A stretch of 6,601 nt of DNA from Phycisphaerales bacterium. GTDB lineage: Bacteria > Planctomycetota > Phycisphaerae > UBA1845 > Fen-1342. The stretch covers positions 1-6,601 of the forward strand of contig JALHJL010000095.1 of assembly GCA_022839625.1 (NCBI GenBank). Direction: 5' to 3'. The position numbers were made by a program, and so were the translations under genes. The notes beneath the pieces were generated by a model. The model had not been told where the DNA came from and ran no database searches. It was given only the letters and a program-made list of their open reading frames with translations. Positions within the stretch are counted from its first letter, which is position 1, and each line of letters begins with the position of its first letter. Below are positions 1 to 5,591 of the stretch, piece by piece.

Positions 1-876
1 CTCGAGCAGATCAGCGAGGAGGCTCGCCGCCGGATCACCACCGTGCCCGGCCTCGTCAACCTGCGCAGCGACCACGAGGCCACGCGGCCCGAGCTTGCGT
101 TCCGCGTTGACCGCCGGCGGGCCATGCTGCTCGGCGTCAACACCGCCCTGGTCGGCAACTTCCTGAAGACGGCCGTCTTCGGCTCCGAGGTCGGCAAGTA
201 CCGCCAGTTCAACGACGAGTACGACATCACCATCCGCCTGCCGCCGGCCCAGCGCAACGCCGTTGACGACCTGTTCCGCCTGCGGGTGCCCAACAGCCGC
301 GGCGAGGCGGTGCCGCTCAGCTCGCTGGGCGAGTTCACGTACACGGGCGGTTTCGGCACGATCAGCCGGATCAACCAGAAACGCGTCATCACGCTCACCG
401 CCGACGCGGAAGGCCGCCTCTCCACCGAGGTGCTCGCGGATGTGCAGGAGCGCCTGGCGGGGCTCGAGCTGCCGCTGGGATACGAGGTGCGCTACGCCGG
501 CGAGAAGGAGGAGCAGGAGAAGGCCCAGGCGTTCCTGAGCAAGGCGTTCGTCGTCGCCCTGCTCCTGATCATCCTGATCCTCGTCACGCAGTTCAACACG
601 CTCACGGTGCCGCTGATCATCATGACCACGGTCATCCTCTCGCTGATCGGGGTGTTCGCGGGCCTGCTCATCTGCCGCCTCCCGTTCGGTATCATCATGA
701 CCGGCATCGGCGTCATCAGCCTGGCGGGCGTCGTCGTCAACAACGCCATCGTGCTCGTGGATTACACGCGCCTGTTGCAGCGGCGGGGGATGGACCTTCT
801 GGCCGCATCGGTCCAGGCCGGCGCCACGCGCCTGCGCCCGGTATCCTCGGGCTCGTCCCGATGGCCGTCGGCGTGA
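1..876 (+). pseudogene. RND efflux permease, C-terminal half, 5' partial and frame-disrupted
   Basis: Part of an inner-membrane proton-driven RND permease (AcrB/HAE-like), which exports small molecules together with a periplasmic adaptor and an outer-membrane channel. The frame is open from base 1, so the start lies outside the window; the GTG at 43 is internal. The first ~170 codons are periplasmic porter/docking sequence, for example VPLSSLGEF and the VITLTAD strand. Three hydrophobic helices follow: one around FVVALLLIILILVTQF, a second around VPLIIMTTVILSLIGVFAG, and a third ending VVVNNAIVLVDY, the usual RND TM10 region. After RLRPV (about base 842) the family normally continues with a short Leu/Thr-rich stretch into ILGL. 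Here the frame instead reads 11 unrelated codons to TGA at 874-876, while ILGLVPMAVG appears in another frame. The family call is firm. Whether the break is a real mutation or an assembly error cannot be told from the sequence. Confidence 0.9.
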
Positions 877-1088
877 GCTACGACTTCCACAAGATGGCGT
901 GGGTGACGCGTAGCGAGTCCAGCCAGTGGTGGGCCAGCATGGCCGTGGCGGTCATTTTCGGGCTGGCGTTCGCGACGCTCCTGACGCTCGTGGTCGTGCC
1001 GGCGCTGTACGTGTTTCTGACGCGGCTGGCGGAGCGGCTGGGCCTGCACACGCTGGAGGTGCGGACCGAGGGCACCCCGGAGGAGTAG
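843..1088 (+). pseudogene. RND efflux permease, out-of-frame C-terminal remnant (TM11-TM12)
   Basis: This is the displaced 3' end of the same permease gene. From 843 the third frame reads ILGLVPMAVGVSYDF (TM11), then SSQWWASMAVAVIFGLAF and LLTLVVVPALYVFL (TM12), a hydrophilic tail, and TAG at 1086-1088. The SSQWW...MAVAVIFGL...VVVPALY pattern is characteristic of RND permeases. The next usable start codon is ATG at 861. There is no Shine-Dalgarno sequence before it, and a two-helix fragment would not work alone. It is therefore best read as one broken gene with 1-876. Rejoining the frames would require restoring a number of bases equal to 1 modulo 3; about 22 nt fits the usual spacing between RLRP and ILGL. 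Confidence 0.85.
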
Positions 1089-1096
1089 CAGCGGGT

Positions 1097-1118
1097 CGGC
1101 TTGCGCCGGTGCGAGCCG
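1097..1118 (+). terminator. stem-loop after the efflux gene, possible terminator
   Basis: CGGCTTGC and GCGAGCCG form an 8-bp stem with one T-G wobble around the 6-nt loop GCCGGT, starting 8 nt after the TAG of the RND gene. No T-run follows, so it is not a classical intrinsic terminator. It may still stop or stabilise the transcript end. A second GC-rich hairpin (GGCGGG...CCCGCC) lies at 1191-1217. Confidence 0.35.
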
Positions 1119-1266
1119 ATCGCCCGGGCCGGCGAGCAGGGCGGTGGGGGGCGCTATTCGCGCGGCACGTGACGGCGGGCACAGCATTGGGGCGGGACGG
1201 GCCTTGTTCCGCCCGCCTCCGGCCACCTCGCTTCGCACGGCGACGCAACATGTCACACCGACGCGC

Positions 1267-1294
1267 TTTACACGCACTCGCCGCCCCGGATAAT
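1267..1294 (+). promoter_or_regulatory. sigma70-like promoter for the 1338-4726 gene set
   Basis: TTTACA (1267-1272) and GATAAT (1289-1294) are separated by 16 nt. Each box matches 5 of 6 consensus bases. Transcription would begin near 1301 and give a leader of about 37 nt before the ATG at 1338. The -10 box lies in the left arm of the inverted repeat at 1286-1320. In such a GC-rich region a box pair this close to consensus is unlikely to be trivial, but it is a prediction by eye. Confidence 0.45.
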
Positions 1295-1331
1295 CGTTGC
1301 CGCAGACAACGCTTGTCCGGTACCGGCGGCG
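1279..1331. promoter_or_regulatory. inverted repeat / operator-like palindrome before the truncated gene
   Basis: The inner arms CCGGATAATCGTTG (1286-1299) and CAACGCTTGTCCGG (1307-1320) pair over 14 positions with one T-G wobble and one mismatch, around the 7-nt spacer CCGCAGA. The outer arms CGCCGCC (1279-1285) and GGCGGCG (1325-1331) add 7 bp after a 4-nt bulge. The inner repeat covers the predicted -10 box and transcription start, as expected of a repressor operator. If the transcript starts further upstream, the same bases would instead form an RNA hairpin ending 6 nt before the ATG and reduce translation. No terminator T-run follows. Confidence 0.5.
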
Positions 1332-1337
1332 GGTGAG

Positions 1338-2156
1338 ATGAGCAGCGCGGTCGAACAGTCGATTTCCGAAGTCGATTTCTGCGGGGTAGCTGCGTACGCG
1401 GCGAACGTCCTGTTCGCACAGGACCCTACCGCGTACCCGTTCGGCCAGGCGCGCGTCGAGGGATTCGGCGCCGGCGCCGCCAAGCGCAAACGGAAGGACC
1501 TGCGGTTTTTCGAACCCGGCGACAAGTTGGCGCTGTGCGGCGAAGTGAAGTTGCCCGGTGCGGCTGAGGGCCGTTCGCCCTACGACGATGCCCTCTATCA
1601 GGACGCCGCACAGAAAGCCGACAACGCGGCCGTCCGCTTGTTCTTCACCTGGAAAGGGTGGCACAGCCGTCCCTGGCTGTGGGTCTTTGCACCGCGGGAC
1701 CGGTCGCAATGGGATAAGCCGATCCTGGAACGGCGCGTCCGGGCGTGGAAACTTGGGCGGACGCTGGGCAGCCCCGAGGACGTGGCCCGCCCTGAGAACC
1801 TGGAGCTCATCCGAAAGCGCTTCCTGCCCGATCTGCTGCGCGACCTGGCCGACATTTACACCGGCCGGCGGCGTGATTGGACGATGCCGCCGGTCGATAT
1901 CTTCATTTGCTCGCTTGAAAGTCACCTGGACTGGCCGGTTCAGCTTGCATCGGCGTACCTGATCGACCGCACCGACCGGAACAAGACCTTCGACGCCAAG
2001 GTTCAGCAGTGGCTGGCCGATCGGCAGCCACGCTGCAGTGTTGTCCGGGCGCACCAGAACGGGCATTGCGTAAACTCTAACATTAACCGTATATTCGCGC
2101 TGTGCCGCTCGCTCACAAGGCCGAACCTCGAAGGCCCCGATCAAAGGGTCGCATGA
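1338..2156 (+). CDS. truncated N-terminal part of a large restriction/methylase-type protein, nuclease-like
   Basis: A 272-aa open frame starting at ATG 1338; the preceding GGTGAG is too close to be a good ribosome site. Residues 1 to ~229 resemble, from memory, the N-terminal region of very large (about 1000 aa) N6-adenine methylase proteins. Key stretches are GEVKLPGAAEGRSPYDDAL (68-86), a QKADNAAVRLFFTW segment, FLPDLLRDLADI and SLESHLDWPV. D54 followed by E69-x-K71 could be a PD-(D/E)xK nuclease site; that reading is inference. No methyltransferase motif is present. Beyond codon ~229 (base ~2028) the sequence is Arg/Cys/Asn-rich and matches nothing I recognise, so the large protein appears cut and replaced by the XamI-type genes. 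Its TGA (2154-2156) overlaps the next gene's ATG (2153), so translation may be coupled. It may be a decayed remnant or a kept small nuclease/accessory protein. Confidence 0.6.
   Translation: MSSAVEQSISEVDFCGVAAYAANVLFAQDPTAYPFGQARVEGFGAGAAKRKRKDLRFFEPGDKLALCGEVKLPGAAEGRSPYDDALYQDAAQKADNAAVRLFFTWKGWHSRPWLWVFAPRDRSQWDKPILERRVRAWKLGRTLGSPEDVARPENLELIRKRFLPDLLRDLADIYTGRRRDWTMPPVDIFICSLESHLDWPVQLASAYLIDRTDRNKTFDAKVQQWLADRQPRCSVVRAHQNGHCVNSNINRIFALCRSLTRPNLEGPDQRVA
2066..2095 (+). promoter_or_regulatory. candidate internal promoter for the restriction-modification genes
   Basis: An AT-rich island lies within the unrecognised tail of the preceding gene. TTGCGT (2066-2071) and TATATT (2090-2095) are 18 nt apart. 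The -10 matches 5 of 6 bases and the -35 only 3 of 6. Transcription would start near 2102, about 50 nt before the nuclease ATG. A private promoter would be expected if the R-M genes arrived as a cassette. Confidence 0.35.
2143..2148 (+). promoter_or_regulatory. ribosome binding site of the XamI-type nuclease
   Basis: AAAGGG lies 4 nt before ATG 2153 and 7 nt before the adjacent ATG 2156. The spacing favours 2156; the ATGA overlap with the upstream stop favours 2153. Both give nearly the same protein. This site argues against the GTG at 2102, which lies in the upstream gene's tail. Confidence 0.5.
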
Positions 2157-3112
2157 TGCGCACGCGCCTCAACGCCGATAAGCCGCACCTCTGGAAACCC
2201 GACATTGCGGCGTCGGTCGACCAGTTCAACCATTGGTTCATGCGGTTTGCACCAGAGGCGTTTCGTTCGACGCGCGTGAAGACGACAGAGCACGTCAAGG
2301 CGGCCCTGTTTGCGACCAACGATCTCCGCTGTCTCGCCCCCCAGACGCTCAGGTCAAACCCGGGCGCGCTGCCCACGCTCCGGATGTGTACGGCGCCGCC
2401 TCTCGCGGTGGATCGGCTTGTCGGTCTGGCAAGTGCGAACAAGTCGCTCATTAGGAGGATGGAAGACGGGAAGCTGGCCGCGCGCATGAAGGACGAACTG
2501 CTCCATGAGAACCTGGCCGCGGTGTGCCGCGTACTGACCGAGCTCCTGGACCGAGACATCTTTCCGTGGCTGGACGCGGACAAGGCCCCGACTGAGCATG
2601 AGCGCGAGCGTGCTTCGACGATCGTTGCCGACCGACTTTGCAGCGCAGTGGCCAACCCAATTGTTCGTAACGCACAGGAGCAGAGGCAACTCAGGCTGAT
2701 CGGCGACTTCCTCGAGAAACGGGGTTACCGGAAGCAGCCCCATCCCGCCGGCCGGCCGCTGACGGAGATGGAGCGCGGCACCTACGCGTTCCGTATGAAC
2801 CTGCCCGCGGGAAAGGCGCGTCAAGTTAACATCCCCATTGACGTGGTGATCCAGCCCCGCAGGCTCCGCAAGGATCGTCTTCCGATCCTCATCGAGGCCA
2901 AGTCGGCCGGCGACTTCACCAACACAAACAAACGCCGTAAGGAAGAAGCCACGAAGGTCCACCAACTCCAGGCGACGTACGGGGCTGCGGTCTCGTTCAA
3001 TCTCTTTCTGTGCGGCTACTTCGGAAGCGACTACTTGGGCTACGAGGCCGCGGAGGGCATAGACTGGGTGTGGGAGCACCGGATCGAGGACTTAGTGAAA
3101 CTCGGGTTGTAG
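2153..3112 (+). CDS. XamI-family type II restriction endonuclease
   Basis: A 319-aa protein (318 aa if ATG 2156 is used) recognised as a XamI-type restriction endonuclease. This family cuts duplex DNA at GTCGAC unless the site is methylated. The N-terminal block carries the family signature: LNADKPHLWKPDI, then SVDQFNHWFMRFAPEAFR, then a block containing LPTLRMCTAPPLAVDRLVGL. The likely PD-(D/E)xK active site is D230 (in IPIDVVIQP) with E248-A-K250 (in PILIEAKSAGDF), followed by the conserved-looking FLCGYFGSDYLGYEAAEGIDW near the C-terminus. All these elements are present, so the enzyme looks intact. It overlaps the upstream truncated gene by 4 nt and is followed after 3 nt by its methyltransferase. 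Base use looks less GC-rich than in the radical SAM gene, consistent with horizontal transfer. Family assignment is from memory of the domain; the target site is inferred from the family name-giver. Confidence 0.82.
   Translation: MMRTRLNADKPHLWKPDIAASVDQFNHWFMRFAPEAFRSTRVKTTEHVKAALFATNDLRCLAPQTLRSNPGALPTLRMCTAPPLAVDRLVGLASANKSLIRRMEDGKLAARMKDELLHENLAAVCRVLTELLDRDIFPWLDADKAPTEHERERASTIVADRLCSAVANPIVRNAQEQRQLRLIGDFLEKRGYRKQPHPAGRPLTEMERGTYAFRMNLPAGKARQVNIPIDVVIQPRRLRKDRLPILIEAKSAGDFTNTNKRRKEEATKVHQLQATYGAAVSFNLFLCGYFGSDYLGYEAAEGIDWVWEHRIEDLVKLGL
2216..2221. other. GTCGAC site, the presumed target of the R-M system
   Basis: The only GTCGAC seen in the window. It encodes Val-Asp of the SVDQFNHWF motif near the start of the nuclease gene. 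If specificity follows XamI, it is methylated in the host and marks the system's own coding sequence. Confidence 0.5.
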
Positions 3113-3115
3113 TGA

Positions 3116-4726
3116 ATGCGTGCGCCACACGGCAATTCGACTGAGGCCCGCCGGCGGGCAATCCAGGAGGTGCTTGACGCGCGCCGGTCAGCCGCAGAGC
3201 GCAACCGTCTCGGGCAATTCGCCACGCCCAACGCCCTGGCCATCGAAATCGCTGAGTACGTTGCCACACTCCTCGCTGGCAAGCGCGGTGGAATTCGGTT
3301 CGCCGATCCGGCCGTCGGCTCGGGGAGCTTCTTCTCTGCGGTCCTCAGCGTCTTCGGACGGGAGCAGATCACCAGCGCTATCGGCGTCGAACTCGATCCG
3401 GCGTTCTGCAAGGCTGCCCGTGAGCTGTGGAGCGCCGCCGGCCTCGAGGTGATACGCGGCGACTTCACGCGCATCGTCGCCGACCGTGCCCGGTTGCCAG
3501 CGCCAAACCTGATCCTGGCCAACCCGCCTTACGTCCGCCACCATCACCTGACACGGGACGACAAGGACCGACTTCAAGCACTTACGCGGGGCATGGCGGG
3601 CGTGGAGGTAAATGGCCTCGCAGGCCTGTACGTGTACTTCCTGCTGCTGGCCACGGCGTGGATGGAGGAGGGCGGCTACGCCGCATGGCTGGTTCCGTCC
3701 GAGTTCATGGATGTGAACTACGGCGCGGCGTTGAAACGCTACCTTACCGACCGTGTTACGCTCATCCGCGTCCATCGATTCGTCCCGGACGACGTTCAGT
3801 TCGCCGACGCGCTCGTGTCGTCGGTGGTCCTCGTGTTTCGCAAGGCGTTGCCGCCGCCGGTGCACGCGGTCGAGTTCACGTTCGGCGGGACGTTGCGTGT
3901 GCCTGACGCCGCCGCCGCGATTCCGCTCGACCGGCTGCGTGAGTCGCGAAAGTGGACCGTATACCCGAGCCACTCCAAGAACGACCGGCACACATCCGCC
4001 GGCGGTGAAGGCCCGACGCTCGGTGACTTGTTCCGCGTGCAGCGCGGCATCGCCACCGGCAGCAATGGATTCTTCGTGCTCGGACGCGTGGACGCAGAGC
4101 GCCGCGGGTTCCCGGCTCGCTACCTGCGGCCGATTCTCCCGAGCCCCCGCTACCTAACACAGACCGTCATCGAGGCAGACGAGGATGGCTATCCGCTTCT
4201 GGAACCCCAGCTCTGCGTGATCGACTGCGACCTGCCCGAGCACGTTGTCGAGGCGCGCTATCCGGCGTTGTGGGCATATCTGCAAACGGCCGCGGCGCTT
4301 GGCATCAGGGATCGTTACCTCGTCGGCAAGCGTGCCCCGTGGTACAGACAGGAGCAGCGTGAGCCAGCCCCCTTCCTTTGCACGTACATGGGACGCGGAT
4401 CGGATCACAAGCAGCCGTTCCGCTTCATCTGGAATCGCTCCAGAGCCATCGGGACAAACCTCTACCTCATGCTCTATCCTCGTGCGAGACTGGCCGCGAG
4501 CCTGCGTCAGCAACCGGCGCTCGGCGCGGACGTGCTCGACACCTTGCGACGTATTTCGGCCGACGAACTGCGTGGAGAGGGTCGGGTCTATGGGGGCGGG
4601 CTGCACAAGATCGAACCAAGCGAACTCGCTCGCCTTGACGCATCCGATCTTGCCCAGCGGTTCCCGGCCACTTTCGTTCCGCGCCGGAGTGTTCAGACGC
4701 CGAGTCTCTTCGGCGAACGGGATTGA
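3116..4726 (+). CDS. N6-adenine DNA methyltransferase (XamI-type modification enzyme)
   Basis: A 536-aa amino-methyltransferase of the gamma/Eco57I-like class. It would transfer a methyl group from S-adenosylmethionine to adenine N6 and protect host DNA from the upstream nuclease. Motif X is LGQFATP (32-38), motif I is DPAVGSGSFF (64-73), the acidic binding strand is GVELD (90-94), the motif III region includes GDF (115-117), and catalytic motif IV is NPPY (136-139). YVYFLLLATAWMEEGGYAAW and LVPSEFMDVNYG follow as motifs VI-VIII. The C-terminal half looks like a target recognition domain, with VQRGIATGSNGFF at 308-320, a motif seen in many enzymes of this class. Length and motif order suggest a complete enzyme. 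The ATG at 3116 has no clear ribosome site, so translation is probably coupled to the nuclease 3 nt upstream. AGGAGG at 3165 directly abuts a GTG and is too close to be a start signal. Confidence 0.92.
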   Translation: MRAPHGNSTEARRRAIQEVLDARRSAAERNRLGQFATPNALAIEIAEYVATLLAGKRGGIRFADPAVGSGSFFSAVLSVFGREQITSAIGVELDPAFCKAARELWSAAGLEVIRGDFTRIVADRARLPAPNLILANPPYVRHHHLTRDDKDRLQALTRGMAGVEVNGLAGLYVYFLLLATAWMEEGGYAAWLVPSEFMDVNYGAALKRYLTDRVTLIRVHRFVPDDVQFADALVSSVVLVFRKALPPPVHAVEFTFGGTLRVPDAAAAIPLDRLRESRKWTVYPSHSKNDRHTSAGGEGPTLGDLFRVQRGIATGSNGFFVLGRVDAERRGFPARYLRPILPSPRYLTQTVIEADEDGYPLLEPQLCVIDCDLPEHVVEARYPALWAYLQTAAALGIRDRYLVGKRAPWYRQEQREPAPFLCTYMGRGSDHKQPFRFIWNRSRAIGTNLYLMLYPRARLAASLRQQPALGADVLDTLRRISADELRGEGRVYGGGLHKIEPSELARLDASDLAQRFPATFVPRRSVQTPSLFGERD

Positions 4727-4830
4727 ACGCGTCCTGTCATTCCTGAGTGTTGCATGGCAAAAAAAAGCGTAAAATCGTCGGCGTGGGGAAAGCGGCGTTA
4801 AGTGCTTGTGGCGGGGCGGGTTATGATGCT

Positions 4831-5022
4831 CGCAGCGGCGGGAAGCTTCCGGCGAAAATAACGTATTGGCGAGAATCGGGAGCGGTTACGTTGCAAAAAA
4901 CAGCGTATCGGCTGTCGGGCCGGGTGTCGAGTTCGAAAATGCTTCAAGCGCCGTTCAATACGGCACTTACGCGCAGCGGCGGGGAACTCGGGAGCGGTTT
5001 CGGTCACAAAATAGCGCACGAC
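4831..5022. repeat. degenerate direct repeats: short palindrome followed by an A-run and GCGTA-like core
   Basis: Three related units lie in the same orientation. Unit 1 (4831-4870) has CGCAGCGGCGGGAA, the palindrome GGAAGCTTCC, then GCGAAAATAACGTATTGGC. Unit 2 (4873-4912) has TCGGGAGCGGTT, then TGCAAAAAACAGCGTATCGGC. Unit 3 (4972-5022) has CGCAGCGGCGGGGAA, then TCGGGAGCGGTT, then TCACAAAATAGCGCACGAC. A lone A-run element, GCAAAAAAAAGCGTAAAATCG, lies at 4757-4777. The units differ by small indels but share order and motifs, so they look like one diverged repeat family. Confidence 0.55.
4895..4915 (-). terminator. possible intrinsic terminator for leftward transcription
   Basis: On the minus strand, ACAGC, the loop CGATAC and GCTGT form a 5-bp hairpin running directly into T's (+ strand A-run 4895-4900). 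The stem is short, and the element lies nearly 700 nt beyond the radical SAM stop codon, so it is a weak candidate. It overlaps repeat unit 2. Confidence 0.3.
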
Positions 5023-5158
5023 AGAACGACAGAAAAGGCCGCCAGAACGACAAGCGGTTATCGGACGCCCGAGGGGTGTCCGGGGGCGGTCAAAAGCACC
5101 TAACGCGGCCCTAACAGGCCCGGTACGGCTCCGCGCACGCCGGCCGACGATCCGCGAG

Positions 5159-5176
5159 GGAACCGGGAGCGGTTCC
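5159..5176. repeat. perfect hairpin GGAACCG-GGAG-CGGTTCC, third copy of a recurring stem-loop
   Basis: A 7-bp perfect stem with a GGAG loop. The 11-mer CGGGAGCGGTT also occurs at 4877-4887 and 4989-4999. At both sites the flanking bases again form an AAYCG/CGGTT stem, with one wobble pair or one bulged base. Confidence 0.6.
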
Positions 5177-5254
5177 GGGCGTGCCCGATATGGCGTGCGG
5201 GCCGGGGCGAAACAGGCGGGGCCGCTGGCCGGCGGGGCGGTCCCGTCGGCTGGT

Positions 5255-5363
5255 CGCGCGGCCCGGAGCGTGGTCCGGGCGGGCAGGCAGGTGACGAACG
5301 GCGGGCGACGGTGGGCACCGGGGGCGTGCCCCGTCGAGAGCTGGGCCGGGGCGACGATCGGCG
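5255..5363. repeat. 109-bp direct repeat, copy A
   Basis: Matches 5471-5579 without gaps at an offset of 216 bp; seven mismatches were counted by eye (102 of 109 identical). It is very GC-rich and has no recognised coding content. Confidence 0.85.
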
Positions 5364-5470
5364 TCGCGCGCCCGCGTGGCGAGCTGGCGACGGTTCGGCG
5401 GGGCCAGCAAGTAGTATTGTAGAGTGGCCCGCGGGGCTGTGCCGGAAGTCCGGTCGGACGCGGGCCGGTT

Positions 5471-5579
5471 CGCGCGGCCTCGAGCGTGGTCCCGGCGGGC
5501 AGGCAGGTGACGGACGGCGGGCGACGGTTGGCACCGGGGGCGTGCCCCGTCGAGAGCTGGGCCGCGGCGCCGATCGGCG
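5471..5579. repeat. 109-bp direct repeat, copy B
   Basis: Second copy of the 5255-5363 sequence. It ends 12 bp before the radical SAM stop codon and contains the perfect 12-bp palindrome CGCCGATCGGCG (5568-5579), which is imperfect in copy A. The GGCGGGGCGGT just upstream of copy A (5231-5241) recurs at 5577-5587. Confidence 0.85.
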
Positions 5580-5591
5580 GGGCGGTGTCGC

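Larger units (their letters stand above)
4727..5591. other. 865-bp convergent intergenic region, repeat-rich, no convincing gene
   Basis: This gap lies between the 3' ends of the methyltransferase (+) and the radical SAM gene (-). Its open frames have biased composition, no recognisable motifs and no ribosome sites. The left third has AT-rich patches with A-runs on the + strand. The right half is extremely GC-rich and carries a 109-bp duplication. No T-run terminator for the + strand operon was seen. No tRNA or rRNA signature was seen. Confidence 0.7.

Noticed and set aside
1279..1331. Integron attC-like site or intrinsic terminator reading of the inverted repeat
   Set aside because: The expected attC end boxes are absent and there is no T-run; the promoter overlap makes an operator more likely.
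762..2144. 460-codon open frame on the minus strand
   Set aside because: It runs antisense to the RND end, the intergenic region and the nuclease-like gene. Its composition is Arg/Pro/Val-rich without motifs, typical of an antisense shadow in GC-rich DNA.
2453..2461. AGGAGG next to an in-frame ATG inside the nuclease gene
   Set aside because: There is no spacing between the Shine-Dalgarno match and ATG, and the conserved N-terminal block lies upstream, so it is not an alternative start.
4698..4715. Hairpin CGCCGA...TCGGCG at the 3' end of the methyltransferase gene
   Set aside because: A short stem inside the coding sequence with no T-run after it; not a convincing terminator.
4754..4801. 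Tiny open frame MAKKSVKSSAWGKRR just after the methyltransferase
   Set aside because: A basic 15-residue peptide with no clear ribosome site. It starts in the A-run of the repeat family, so it is probably chance.
4747..5103. 118-codon open frame on the plus strand in the convergent gap
   Set aside because: It has no ribosome site and no recognisable motif, and it runs across the repeat units.
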